Part shown: in pieces, positions 39,652-47,218 of the stretch
Numbering within the stretch: position 1 is the first letter of the stretch
Layout of the letters: each line of letters opens with the position of its first letter
Origin: Chryseobacterium polytrichastri
GTDB taxonomy: Bacteria; Bacteroidota; Bacteroidia; Flavobacteriales; Weeksellaceae
Direction: 5' to 3'
Length of the DNA stretch: 64,000 nt
NCBI RefSeq assembly: GCF_900142445.1
Contig: NZ_FRAV01000006.1
Location: 113,022 to 177,021, forward strand
Made by a program: the position numbers and the translations under genes
Notes under the pieces: generated by a model
What the model saw: the letters and a program-made list of their open reading frames with translations, nothing else
Told to the model about the DNA's origin: nothing
Database searches by the model: none

Positions 39652-39655
39652 TTGG

Positions 39656-39663
39656 CAAATTTA
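39656..39663 (-). promoter_or_regulatory. -7 box 4 bases before the LTA-synthase-like gene
   Basis: Minus strand TAAATTTG then CCAA then ATG (39651). Perfect box; predicts a leaderless mRNA. Confidence 0.6.
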
Positions 39664-39702
39664 CATCAAATTCATATTAATCTATTTTTTAGTGCATAAA
39701 AT

Positions 39703-39735
39703 TTTGAGTTAGAATTTTCAAAAACAGTAATTTTG
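39703..39735 (+). promoter_or_regulatory. Full promoter of pssA with no leader
   Basis: TTTG at 39703-39706, 21-base spacer, TAATTTTG at 39728-39735, then CGATT and the ATG at 39741. Both boxes are perfect; the predicted start lies at or next to the A of the ATG. Confidence 0.75.
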
Positions 39736-39740
39736 CGATT

Positions 39741-40454
39741 ATGAATTTCATTAAAAATAATCTGGCCAATGCATTAACGCTAGCCAATCTATTTGCTGGT
39801 TGTGTGGGTGCCATTCATCTTATTTTAGGTGATTATCAGACGACTGCGATCTGCCTTATTCTTTCTTCAATATTTGATTTTTTTGACGGATTTGTGTCAA
39901 GAGCCTTAAAATCAAATTCAAATCTAGGACTTCAGCTGGATTCTCTTGCTGATATGGTGAGCTTTGGTTTGATTCCCGGGTTAACAATGTATAAAGCATT
40001 AGAACCTTTCGGAACCGAATTATTAGGGCTTCACCTTCCTTTTGAAATCAAATATTTCGGATTGCTTGTTACTCTTTTTTCTTGTTTAAGACTTGCCATT
40101 TTCAATCTGGATGAAGAACAACGCTATTATTTCAAAGGATTAAATACACCAACCAATACCGTTTTACTTTTTGGCCTGTATTATGCATTCAAAGAAACCA
40201 ATTCTTTCAGTTTCCTTTTTGAAAATGAACTGTTATTGGTTCTGTTAACCATTATTACTTCTTGGTTGTTGATCAGCCCAATAAAAATGATGGCAATGAA
40301 ATTCAAATCAAAAAAGATTCAGGATAATTATGCTAAACTCATATTAGTCGTAGGCGGAATTGCTATTTTGGCTATCTTTCAGATCGTTGGAATTCCAATG
40401 CTTGTTATTTATTATATATTAGTATCATTAGTATTTCAAAAACAACTTAGTTAG
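39741..40454 (+). CDS. pssA: CDP-diacylglycerol-serine O-phosphatidyltransferase, 237 aa
   Basis: Makes phosphatidylserine from CDP-diacylglycerol, the first step to phosphatidylethanolamine. The CDP-alcohol phosphatidyltransferase motif DGxxARx8Gx3Dx3D is present as FDGFVSRALKSNSNLGLQLDSLADMVSFG, seen as FDGFVSRALKSNSNLG and LDSLADMVSFG (Arg-Ala in place of Ala-Arg). Six to eight hydrophobic helices cover the rest. The promoter is the strongest in the window, and the gene is divergent from the LTA-synthase-like gene with 89 bases between them, so both lipid/envelope genes could share control. Confidence 0.94.
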   Translation: MNFIKNNLANALTLANLFAGCVGAIHLILGDYQTTAICLILSSIFDFFDGFVSRALKSNSNLGLQLDSLADMVSFGLIPGLTMYKALEPFGTELLGLHLPFEIKYFGLLVTLFSCLRLAIFNLDEEQRYYFKGLNTPTNTVLLFGLYYAFKETNSFSFLFENELLLVLLTIITSWLLISPIKMMAMKFKSKKIQDNYAKLILVVGGIAILAIFQIVGIPMLVIYYILVSLVFQKQLS

Positions 40455-40527
40455 AAATTAGATGCTAGAAGCTTTTAATCACATCATTTCAAATTAAATA
40501 TATTATCAAATTTTCAAATTAAACAAA

Positions 40528-41292
40528 ATGAATTTAAAACTATATAAACCTCTTTGTATTTTTGACTTAGAAACAACAGGAACCAATATTGCTAAAGACA
40601 GAATTGTTGAAATCTGTATTTTAAAAGTAAATCCTGATGCTTCAAGAGAAAGCAAAACATGGAAAGTAAATCCTGAAATGCCAATTCCCGTAGAATCTAG
40701 CCAAATTCACGGAATTTATGATGAAGATGTAAAAGATGCTCCAACTTTCAAAGAAATCGCTTCAAAAGTAATGGAAATGATTTCAGGTGCTGATTTGGGT
40801 GGTTTTAATTCAAACAGATTTGATGTTCCTTTATTGGCAGAAGAACTTTTAAGAGCTGAACTTGATTTTGATTTAAGTAAATTTAAACTTGTTGATGCTC
40901 AAACCATCTTCCATAAAAAAGAGCCTAGAAATTTAGGCGCTGCTTACCAATTCTATTGTGGAAAAGTTCTTGAAAATGCACATTCGGCTGAAGCTGATGT
41001 AATGGCAACTTTCGAAGTTTTAGATGCTCAGATAGGAAAATATGATGATATTCCGAATGAAATTGCTCCTTTAAGTGAATTCACTTTCCATAATAAGAAT
41101 GCAGATTTAGCAGGTTTCATCGGTTATAATGATAAAATGGAACCCGTTTTCAATTTCGGAAAATATAAAGGTCAGGGGGTAAAAGCAGTATTCCAAAAAG
41201 ATCTTGGATATTACGGATGGCTTCAAAATGCCGATTTCCCTCTTTACACCAAGAAGGTTTTCACCAAAATACAATTGTCAGGTAAATTCTAA
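40528..41292 (+). CDS. DnaQ-type 3'-5' exonuclease, 254 aa
   Basis: DEDDh-family exonuclease related to the epsilon subunit of DNA polymerase III. Exo I is IFDLETTGTNIAKDRIVEI, Exo II is GFNSNRFDVPLLAEEL, and Exo III with the final His and Asp is ENAHSAEADVMAT. About 90 residues follow the nuclease domain, including FNFGKYKGQGVKAVFQKDLGYYGWLQNADFP (seen as FNFGKYKGQGVKAVF and YYGWLQNADF), a small module often fused to such exonucleases in Bacteroidetes. The DUF2007 gene begins 4 bases after the stop, so the two are co-transcribed. Confidence 0.93.
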   Translation: MNLKLYKPLCIFDLETTGTNIAKDRIVEICILKVNPDASRESKTWKVNPEMPIPVESSQIHGIYDEDVKDAPTFKEIASKVMEMISGADLGGFNSNRFDVPLLAEELLRAELDFDLSKFKLVDAQTIFHKKEPRNLGAAYQFYCGKVLENAHSAEADVMATFEVLDAQIGKYDDIPNEIAPLSEFTFHNKNADLAGFIGYNDKMEPVFNFGKYKGQGVKAVFQKDLGYYGWLQNADFPLYTKKVFTKIQLSGKF

Positions 41293-41296
41293 TCAT

Positions 41297-41695
41297 ATGT
41301 CAGAATTAGTTAAGTTTAAATTTTACGAGACTGCTCTTGAAGCCAATAGAGATAAACAGATCTTGACTGAAAATGAGATCAACAGCTTCATTGCTAATGA
41401 AAATCTTATTCAATCGGATTGGTTGCTTTCGCAGGCTGTAGGTGGAATTCAGTTGCAGGTTTTTGAGGAAGATGTAGAAAAAGCAAAAGAAGCTTTACAG
41501 AATTATGCAGAAAATGAAAAAATTTCACTAGAAGTAGAACATACCATTGCAGATCCTAAGTTTGATTTTGTATGCCCAAAATGTGGTTCCAACCATATTT
41601 ACAGAGACGACAGCGCAACAAGCTTTTTTGGTGTTTCTCTTTTAACAAGTCATAAATTCATCTGCTATTATTGCGAGAACGAGTTTACGCATTAA
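41297..41695 (+). CDS. DUF2007 protein with C-terminal zinc ribbon, 132 aa
   Basis: Small cytoplasmic protein: the N-terminal 70 residues (VKFKFYETALEANRDKQIL then LQVFEEDVEKAKEAL) fit the DUF2007 putative signal-transducing domain, followed by a zinc ribbon with two CxxC pairs (FVCPKCGSNHIYRDD and FICYYCENEF). I use the ATG at 41297; an upstream in-frame ATG at 41204 would overlap the exonuclease gene by about 90 bases and add 31 residues with no DUF2007 similarity. It is 4 bases after the exonuclease and 9 bases before the next gene, so it is in an operon. Confidence 0.82.
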   Translation: MSELVKFKFYETALEANRDKQILTENEINSFIANENLIQSDWLLSQAVGGIQLQVFEEDVEKAKEALQNYAENEKISLEVEHTIADPKFDFVCPKCGSNHIYRDDSATSFFGVSLLTSHKFICYYCENEFTH

Positions 41696-41704
41696 CATAA
41701 AAGT

Positions 41705-42274
41705 ATGAAGATTGCTAAGCGAATCTTTATGTATATCTTAATAGGTGTTTTATCGATACCTATTTTTGTTATTGCTTACTTTTACATCACATGGAAAAGT
41801 ATTATCATTGATGAAAACTTACCTAAACAAGCAATTTATAAAACGTTTGATCACCAAAAGCAAGAATCTATTTTTGGAGGAGAAAGTGATAAAAATAAAA
41901 CAAATAATTTTAGAATAAAAATAGATAGTTTAGAGGGCCAATATTTCAGTTGTTCAGTCTATAATTATAGGCCTTTTTTGAAAATATATCTTTCGATAGG
42001 AGATGGATTTAGTGGTGGTGGATATGATATTGACATTGTAAATAACAGATATAAATTATCTCCTTATTATTATACGGATGTTATAAAACCTTTTGATTTT
42101 TTTGAAAGCGAAGAATATTATAAAATTCTAAATAAAAAGCTAATTCTTAACAAAGATTCTTATAAAAAAGGGGATAGTATTTTTGGATACATCGAGCTAA
42201 AGATCCAGAAAAGATACGGACCAGAAAAATATTTCGAAGAAGGGAAAGGATATTTTAAAGCAGTTGTTGAATAA
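41705..42274 (+). CDS. Hypothetical membrane-anchored protein, 189 aa
   Basis: One N-terminal hydrophobic helix (IFMYILIGVLSIPIFVIAYFYI, seen as ILIGVLSIPIFVIAYFYI) anchors a mostly beta, extracytoplasmic domain of about 160 residues rich in Tyr, Lys and Gly (IYLSIGDGFSGGGYDIDIV; SIFGYIELKIQKRYG). No lipobox or cysteine motif is present, so it is inner-membrane-anchored and not a lipoprotein. I recognise no family. It is the last gene of a tight unit with the exonuclease and DUF2007 genes (9-base gap) but gives no hint of a DNA role. Confidence 0.72.
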   Translation: MKIAKRIFMYILIGVLSIPIFVIAYFYITWKSIIIDENLPKQAIYKTFDHQKQESIFGGESDKNKTNNFRIKIDSLEGQYFSCSVYNYRPFLKIYLSIGDGFSGGGYDIDIVNNRYKLSPYYYTDVIKPFDFFESEEYYKILNKKLILNKDSYKKGDSIFGYIELKIQKRYGPEKYFEEGKGYFKAVVE

Positions 42275-42297
42275 AATCATTAACATTAAATAAAGTT

Positions 42298-42327
42298 GAG
42301 ATTCATTTACTTCGGCAAACTCAGTAC
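42298..42327 (+). repeat. Direct repeat, left copy (TTTACTTCGGCAAACTCAGTA type)
   Basis: GAGATTCATTTACTTCGGCA followed by AACTCAGTA. It matches 42584-42612 except for about five substitutions. The TTCGACAAGCTCAGCA-type word is a frequent intergenic repeat in related genomes in my experience, which I cannot confirm here. Confidence 0.6.
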
Positions 42328-42433
42328 AGGTCTTCACAATATCCTTACTGCTCTCTACTTCTTTTGTTTAGGTACTCTTTTCAATATGACAAACGAAATG
42401 ATGATTTGATGGTGATAGACTGAAATAAAGACT

Positions 42434-42516
42434 AAAACCCTAGCCCCGATTGCAGCGGCATCCTTTTGTGTAGCGCAGCGGAACAAAAGATAAAGCGGAA
42501 AGCGGGAAATTGCTTC
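42434..42516 (+). repeat. GC-rich dispersed hairpin element
   Basis: An island of about 55% GC in a 30-35% GC background, starting AAAACCCTAGCCCCGATTGC and ending AGCGGGAAATTGCTTC. In the middle, CTTTTGT (42463-42469) and ACAAAAG (42483-42489) form a stem around GTAGCGCAGCGGA. The sequence looks like a widespread flavobacterial intergenic repeat of the CCCTAGCCCCGAT...AAGCGGAAAGCGGGAAA type. Confidence 0.65.
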
Positions 42517-42583
42517 AAAAATAAATAAAACAGCTATTCAAAAAAATAGTTCAATAGCTAAAAAATAAAGTAAAAATAATTGT

Positions 42584-42612
42584 GAGATTGCTTTACTTCG
42601 ACAAGCTCAGCA
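42584..42612 (+). repeat. Direct repeat, right copy
   Basis: GAGATTGCTTTACTTCGACA followed by AGCTCAGCA, partner of 42298-42327; the pair is 286 bases apart and brackets the GC-rich element. Confidence 0.6.
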
Positions 42613-42654
42613 TAAACTTGCATTCGCTTCTCGCAATGACCTAAATAAAAAGTT

Positions 42655-43260
42655 ATGAAAATAATCTGCATCGGAAGAAATTACAGTGAACACGCGAAAG
42701 AATTAGGAAACGAAATTCCTGAGAAACCCGTTATTTTTATGAAGCCCGATACCGCGGTTTTGAAAGGAAATGATTTCTATATTCCTGAATTTTCAAATGA
42801 CGTTCATTATGAACTGGAAGTTGTTTTGAAAATTTCAAAAGGGGGAAAATACATCCAGAAAGAAACAGCTCATAAACATTATGAAGAAATTGGGTTGGGA
42901 ATAGATTTTACGGCTAGAGATCTTCAAAGCGAGTTAAAATCTAAAGGTCTTCCATGGGAGCTTGCCAAAGGTTTTGACGGTTCTGCTGTGGTTGGAAACT
43001 TCTTTAAAAAAGAGAATTATAATCTTGACGGTCTTCAATTTTCATTATTAAAAAATAAAGAAAAAGTTCAGGACGGGAATACAAAAGATATGATCTTTTC
43101 ATTTGATGATATCATTGCATTTGCTTCTCAATATTTCACGTTAAGAGTGGGTGACCTTATTTTCACAGGTACTCCAAAAGGGGTTGGAAAAGTAGATGAA
43201 AATGATATTTTGGAAGCTTATCTTGAAGATGAAAAAATTCTGGATATCCGAATATTATAA
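42655..43260 (+). CDS. Fumarylacetoacetate hydrolase family protein, 201 aa
   Basis: Divalent-metal-dependent hydrolase or decarboxylase of the FAH superfamily. The start MKIICIGRNYSEHAKELGNE, PVIFMKPDTAVL, the metal ligands in HYELEVVLKISKGG and the C-terminal GLPWELAKGFDGSAVVGNFF are characteristic. It is shorter than catechol-pathway FAH enzymes and fits the compact YcgM/acylpyruvate-type subgroup. No aromatic-degradation genes are nearby, so the substrate cannot be read from context. Confidence 0.92.
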   Translation: MKIICIGRNYSEHAKELGNEIPEKPVIFMKPDTAVLKGNDFYIPEFSNDVHYELEVVLKISKGGKYIQKETAHKHYEEIGLGIDFTARDLQSELKSKGLPWELAKGFDGSAVVGNFFKKENYNLDGLQFSLLKNKEKVQDGNTKDMIFSFDDIIAFASQYFTLRVGDLIFTGTPKGVGKVDENDILEAYLEDEKILDIRIL

Positions 43261-43319
43261 GTAATTTAATACCAGGTCTAACAATTTTTTGCTATCTTTA
43301 GATAACAAAATTAAAGGTT

Positions 43320-43766
43320 ATGATAAATATTGTACTGCCCGTAGATTTTGGGGATAAAACAGAACAGCTTGTAGATGGGGCTATAAAATTCGCAAAAGAA
43401 ATCAACGGTAAAATTTTTCTAATTCATGTTGCACCTTCAGATATTGGTTTTGCCATCGGAGATATGGGATTTCAGTATTTTCCTGAAGTGGAAGCTAATG
43501 AAATAAGGGAAGAATTGGTTCAACTAAATACAATTGAGCAAAGAATTATCGCCCATAATGTAGATTGTGAACACCTTTTGAAGCAAGGAATTGCAAAAGA
43601 TATTATTCTGGAATACTGTAAAACAAAAAATGCCAATTACATTGTAATGGGATCACACGGAAGAAGTGGCATCTATGATGTATTTGTAGGAAGTTTAACC
43701 AAAGGATTGACGAAAGATTCTCATATTCCTGTTTTGGTACTTCCAATCCACGAGCACACTCATTAA
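43320..43766 (+). CDS. Universal stress protein (UspA family), 148 aa
   Basis: Small nucleotide-binding stress protein. MINIVLPVDFGDKTEQLVDGAIKFAKEINGKIFLIHVAP, seen as INIVLPVDFGDKTEQ and GKIFLIHVAP, is the usual start; the ATP-binding motif GSHGRSGIYDVFVGSLT (G-x2-G-x9-G-S/T) near residues 118-134 is complete, so it probably binds ATP. It stands alone between the FAH hydrolase gene and a shared terminator. A TATCTTTA box near 43292 may be its promoter (one mismatch). Confidence 0.93.
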   Translation: MINIVLPVDFGDKTEQLVDGAIKFAKEINGKIFLIHVAPSDIGFAIGDMGFQYFPEVEANEIREELVQLNTIEQRIIAHNVDCEHLLKQGIAKDIILEYCKTKNANYIVMGSHGRSGIYDVFVGSLTKGLTKDSHIPVLVLPIHEHTH

Positions 43767-43784
43767 ATTTTAATCGTTACTCAT

Positions 43785-43824
43785 AAAAAAACCGACCAAA
43801 CACTTACGTTTTGATCGGTTTTTT
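43785..43824. terminator. Bidirectional terminator between convergent genes
   Basis: Long stem AAAAAACCGACCAAA with TTTTGATCGGTTTTTT around CACTTACG; near-perfect pairing over about 15 positions (one G-T type mismatch), T-rich on both strands. It serves the UspA gene and the 77-aa minus-strand gene. Confidence 0.85.
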
Positions 43825-43841
43825 ACTATATAACCAATTAA

Positions 43842-44075
43842 TTAACCTTCTTTTTTGTAGATCGTAGGATCATAATAAGGGTTTTTACCCTCTGTTGGAG
43901 AATAGTAGTCTTTATCTTTATCACCACCTAGTGTCGCTACTAGTACATAGCACCAATATGTGAACATCACACAGCAAACAGCAAATAAGATCCAGTTTAA
44001 AACATTTCCGAAAGACTCAAAAAAGCCGAAAGACCATTTGAAAACTTTGCTTAAGAATAGAAAGAAAGACGTCAT
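43842..44075 (-). CDS. Small membrane protein, 77 aa, DUF6341-like
   Basis: One or two membrane segments (FLSKVFKWSFGFF, and NWILFAVCCVMFTYWCYVLVATLG) and a hydrophilic tail (YYSPTEGKNPYYDPT). It is adjacent and divergent to a DUF6427-family membrane gene. In flavobacteria a DUF6341 protein commonly sits beside DUF6427, which this arrangement matches; I base the name partly on that context. Function unknown. It is transcribed alone into the shared terminator. Confidence 0.7.
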   Translation of the reverse strand: MTSFFLFLSKVFKWSFGFFESFGNVLNWILFAVCCVMFTYWCYVLVATLGGDKDKDYYSPTEGKNPYYDPTIYKKEG

Positions 44076-44093
44076 TATTTTCCTTTTTTAAAT

Positions 44094-44101
44094 TAACTTT
44101 G
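44094..44101 (+). promoter_or_regulatory. -7 promoter box of the DUF6427 gene
   Basis: TAACTTTG at 44094-44101, perfect TAnnTTTG, 16 bases before the ATG at 44118, in the 42-bp gap to the divergent gene. Confidence 0.5.
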
Positions 44102-44117
44102 TACAAATTTATAAAAA

Positions 44118-45014
44118 ATGTTTAAATTACTTTCAAAAGAAAGCAATATTTTTTCAATTCCTGTTTATATTGGTTTTCTTCTTTTAATCGTAATCGTATT
44201 TAACATATTGAATTTCAACACAAAAGAGACAATTACAGCAGGGATAACATTTCTGGGAATTGCCTTGGGATATTTTTGCTTTCATAGCATTGCTCTTAAT
44301 TATCAGACACACCTGCCTTTATTTTTATATACATTCTTTATTTTCGGGTTGTATCCCGGCAATTTAGATATTGGAATTGCAGTTGCACTTCTTACCAATT
44401 CTTTTCTTTTATTACTTTTAACAAGCACAGATGAAGATCTTAGAAAGAAATCTTATGTATTGGTGGGCTCCATTATCGCATTGAATTTTATTTTTCTGCC
44501 AACAACATGGCCAATGGCGGTTTTTGTGATCATTCACCTTATTGCTACCTCGCAGAAGATTGTATTAAATATTTTCAGGTTTATTTTTGGGGTGTTACTA
44601 ATAGCATTCAGTTACTTTTGCATCATGTATTTCTTTAGATTTACCTCTTGGAATCTTGATTATTTCCCATTTGGAAAAATGAGAATCATAACAGATTATA
44701 CTCAACTGTTACCTTTAATCCCGATTGCTTTAATGCTGATTTACGCAGTATATGACCATTTCCAAAACTATAATAAAAAAAGCCCGATAAGCAGATATAA
44801 GTATACTTTTCTACTGGTCTTTTCATTAGCTCAGCTTGTTACTATTATATTTTATATGAATACGAGCTATGAATATTTATTACTATTGGCATTTCCTGCA
44901 AGTATTATTTTGAGCAGGATGCTAAAGTTTTTACCTAAATATTGGATGCAGGAAGTAAGCATATGGCTTATCCTTATTAGTTTAGTTACTTTTAAAGTAG
45001 TAAGTTACCTTTAA
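44118..45014 (+). CDS. DUF6427-type polytopic membrane protein, 298 aa
   Basis: About nine hydrophobic helices and short loops. The N-terminus (FKLLSKESNIFSIPVYIGFLLLIVIVFN, seen as LLSKESNIFSIPVYIGFL) and the FGLYPGNLDIGIAVALL and RIITDYTQLLPLIPIALML blocks match the flavobacterial DUF6427 family as I remember it. No catalytic or transport motif is visible. Divergent from the 77-aa gene and followed 35 bases later by a DUF3109 gene. Confidence 0.8.
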   Translation: MFKLLSKESNIFSIPVYIGFLLLIVIVFNILNFNTKETITAGITFLGIALGYFCFHSIALNYQTHLPLFLYTFFIFGLYPGNLDIGIAVALLTNSFLLLLLTSTDEDLRKKSYVLVGSIIALNFIFLPTTWPMAVFVIIHLIATSQKIVLNIFRFIFGVLLIAFSYFCIMYFFRFTSWNLDYFPFGKMRIITDYTQLLPLIPIALMLIYAVYDHFQNYNKKSPISRYKYTFLLVFSLAQLVTIIFYMNTSYEYLLLLAFPASIILSRMLKFLPKYWMQEVSIWLILISLVTFKVVSYL

Positions 45015-45049
45015 AACAGGTATTTATTTCGATTGAATAAAAAAAGATT

Positions 45050-45634
45050 ATGATTCAGATAGACGAAAAATTGATTTCCGAGGATATATTTTCCGAAGAA
45101 TTTGTTTGCAACCTTAGCAAATGCAAGGGTGCATGTTGTGTGGAAGGAGATGTAGGTGCTCCGTTAGATAAAGATGAGCTGGAAATTTTAGATTCAATTT
45201 TTGATAAAATAAAGCCCTACCTTACTCCAGAAGGGATCAAAGCTGTTGAAGAGCAAGGAACTTGGACAACAGATCCTTCGGACGGAATGTACGTAACGCC
45301 AATGGTTGAAGACCGTGAATGTGCTTATGTAACATATGATATACGAGGAATTACAAAATGTGGAATTGAAAAGGCTTACGAAGATGGCGCTGTAGATTGG
45401 CAAAAACCAATCTCATGCCACCTCTATCCTATCCGTGTCACAGAATATTCTGCATTTACTGCTTTGAATTATCATGAGTGGAATGTATGCAGCGATGCTT
45501 GTACACTAGGAAAAGAACTTCAGGTTCCTATTTACAAATTCTTAAAAACACCATTAATAAGAAAGTATGGTGAAGAATTCTACGGTGTTCTAAGTGAAGC
45601 TGCCGATGAATGGAAGAAAGAATATGGCAACTAA
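45050..45634 (+). CDS. DUF3109 protein, 194 aa
   Basis: Cysteine-rich cytoplasmic protein of the DUF3109 family. Cys residues: VCNLSKCKGACCVEGDVGAPL near residues 20-40 (C-x4-C-x3-CC), CAYV, TKCGIEKAYEDG, SCHLYPIRVTEY and CSDACTLGKEL, consistent with binding a metal or iron-sulfur centre. The start is the ATG at 45050. It follows the DUF6427 gene by 35 bases, so they may be co-transcribed. It is closed by a strong bidirectional terminator. Confidence 0.88.
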   Translation: MIQIDEKLISEDIFSEEFVCNLSKCKGACCVEGDVGAPLDKDELEILDSIFDKIKPYLTPEGIKAVEEQGTWTTDPSDGMYVTPMVEDRECAYVTYDIRGITKCGIEKAYEDGAVDWQKPISCHLYPIRVTEYSAFTALNYHEWNVCSDACTLGKELQVPIYKFLKTPLIRKYGEEFYGVLSEAADEWKKEYGN

Positions 45635-45638
45635 AAAT

Positions 45639-45672
45639 AAAAGCCGCAAATCAGTGATTTGCGGCTTTTTTA
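45639..45672. terminator. Bidirectional terminator between DUF3109 and the secreted minus-strand gene
   Basis: Near-palindrome with arm AAAAGCCGCAAATCA at 45639-45653 and its complement at 45655-45669, then TTTTTTA. Confidence 0.85.
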
Positions 45673-45692
45673 TCGTTAAAAATTAAATATTT

Positions 45693-46379
45693 CTATTTAA
45701 AATCTGCATCTGTAACTCCAGAATTGATTACAATTTTTGTTGTTTTAATTGTAATCTTCTGACCTTTTCCTTCAGCTTCAATTTCAGATGGGAATTGGAT
45801 ACCATCTACTGTCATATAGCTTTTGATTGTTGCTGTTCCTTCCTCAGAACTAGATTTATGCAATAAAGAAGTAGAAGCATCAAAATAATATTTTCCTTTA
45901 TCTGAAGCTAAAACATTGTAATCTTTTCCATCTATTTTTTCTACTGTAACATTTGGAAATTTAGCAGGATCATACCCTAATGCATCAATTGTCTTGCTTT
46001 TTTTAAGTTCAACAACTTTGTCTGCAGGAATATCATTTTTTTGTCCCATTTGGTCAAAATATCCTTTCTCTCCATCAAAAAGCTGAGTCATTGTCTGTCC
46101 CATTACTGTTTGTACAGATTTGAATTTATTACCCATTTTTTTAGTCGTCATAGAGATTTCCATCCCTTGTACAGAAAGCGTATTATCTGTGATGGTACTT
46201 TTTACGCCTTCTAATTTATCTTTTCCACCCAAAACTTTAAGATAATTATCTATAACTTCTTTGGAGGTTAGTTTTGATTTTACAGCTTCCGTTTTAGCGG
46301 GAGCAGCAGTTGTTTTTTGCGCAGCTACTGATGTGGAAAATAGTACAGCACAGAAAAACGGGATGATGATCTTTTTCAT
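45693..46379 (-). CDS. Secreted LolA/outer-membrane-lipoprotein-sorting-like protein, 228 aa
   Basis: Exported protein: residues 1-20 are a signal peptide (IIIPFFCAVLFSTSVAAQ), then an Ala/Lys-rich spacer and a 190-residue beta-sandwich. The pattern VIDNYLKVLGGKDKLEGVKS followed by repeated short strands (SVQGMEISMTTKKMGNKFKSV, seen as VQGMEISMTTKKMGNKF; YYFDASTSLLHKSSS; SYMTVDGIQFPSEIEAEG) fits the LolA/LolB-like fold common in Bacteroidetes periplasmic proteins. No lipobox. Ligand unknown. A TATATTTA box near the start on the minus strand may be its promoter. Confidence 0.75.
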   Translation of the reverse strand: MKKIIIPFFCAVLFSTSVAAQKTTAAPAKTEAVKSKLTSKEVIDNYLKVLGGKDKLEGVKSTITDNTLSVQGMEISMTTKKMGNKFKSVQTVMGQTMTQLFDGEKGYFDQMGQKNDIPADKVVELKKSKTIDALGYDPAKFPNVTVEKIDGKDYNVLASDKGKYYFDASTSLLHKSSSEEGTATIKSYMTVDGIQFPSEIEAEGKGQKITIKTTKIVINSGVTDADFK

Positions 46380-46524
46380 ATACGAATTTTAAAGCGTAAA
46401 TATAGGAATATTGACTGATATAAAATCTGCTTGTTTTGTAATAAAAAAGTGTTAAAAATCTGTCTTATTAAACCAATTAAAATGATAATTTCCCCTATCT
46501 TCTTAAAACAATATAATAAAATCT

Positions 46525-46532
46525 TAAATTTG
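46525..46532 (+). promoter_or_regulatory. -7 box 5 bases before the response-regulator gene
   Basis: TAAATTTG then TTTGC then ATG at 46538. Perfect box; predicts a leaderless mRNA for the two-component operon. Confidence 0.6.
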
Positions 46533-46537
46533 TTTGC

Positions 46538-47218
46538 ATGAATATACTGGTAATAGAAGATGACTTACGCGTTGCAGATCTCATTCACAGAGGGCTGCAG
46601 GAGCATGGTTTTACTGCAACCCTGGCTTACGATGGGCTTTCAGGCAAAAAATTGGCTCTGCAAAACGATTATGATCTCATTATTACAGATATTATCCTAC
46701 CCAAAATGGATGGCCTTGATCTTTGCAAACAGGTTCGCCAGACCAAGCCTGAACTTCCTATCATTATGCTCACCGCCTTAGGAACTACAGATGATAAAGT
46801 AGAAGGTTTTGACGCCGGAGCTGATGATTATCTGGTAAAGCCTTTTGAGATGCGTGAATTGTTAGTCCGTATCCGAGCTTTGCTTAAACGCAATCATAAA
46901 ACCGTAAACAACACCGGTTTTATCCTCCGCTTTGCTGATCTTGAAATGAACTTAAGTACTAAAATTGTAAAAAGAGGAAACCAGGAAATCAATCTCACAC
47001 CCAAAGAATTTAAACTGTTGGAATACATGATTCAAAACCCGGAAAGAGTATTATCCCGAGTAGAAATTGCAGAAAAAGTTTGGGACACGCATTTTGACAC
47101 AGGCACGAATTTTATTGATGTATATATCAATTATTTAAGAAAGAAAATCGATAGAGATTTTGAAGAAAAACTGATCCATACCAAATCCGGGATGGGATTT
47201 ATCTTAAAGAATAAATAA
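46538..47218 (+). CDS. OmpR/PhoB-type response regulator, 226 aa
   Basis: DNA-binding response regulator. Receiver domain residues 1-120: acidic pocket EDD near 7-9, phospho-acceptor Asp51 in DLIITDIILPKMDG, conserved Thr/Lys in MLTALGTTDD and DYLVKPFEMRELL. Winged-helix effector domain residues 125-224 with LTPKEFKLLEYMIQNPERVLSRVEI and FIDVYINYLRKKID. Sequence features are of the CusR/CopR group. Its TAA overlaps the kinase ATG (TAATG). The location ahead of the MgtC-MgtA-CusBA genes suggests it controls them. Confidence 0.96.
   Translation: MNILVIEDDLRVADLIHRGLQEHGFTATLAYDGLSGKKLALQNDYDLIITDIILPKMDGLDLCKQVRQTKPELPIIMLTALGTTDDKVEGFDAGADDYLVKPFEMRELLVRIRALLKRNHKTVNNTGFILRFADLEMNLSTKIVKRGNQEINLTPKEFKLLEYMIQNPERVLSRVEIAEKVWDTHFDTGTNFIDVYINYLRKKIDRDFEEKLIHTKSGMGFILKNK

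Larger units (their letters stand above)
42275..42654. other. 380-bp gene-free region with a GC-rich repeat element
   Basis: Between the hypothetical membrane gene and the FAH hydrolase gene. It contains a direct repeat pair (42298-42327 and 42584-42612, shared TTTACTTCG, CAA and CTCAG words) that brackets a GC-rich hairpin element at 42434-42516. The rest is AT-rich and shows no reading frame. Confidence 0.65.

Noticed and set aside
41204..41296. Longer start for the DUF2007 gene overlapping the exonuclease by about 90 bases
   Set aside because: The added 31 residues do not fit DUF2007, and the ATG at 41297 follows the exonuclease stop by 4 bases as expected for an operon.
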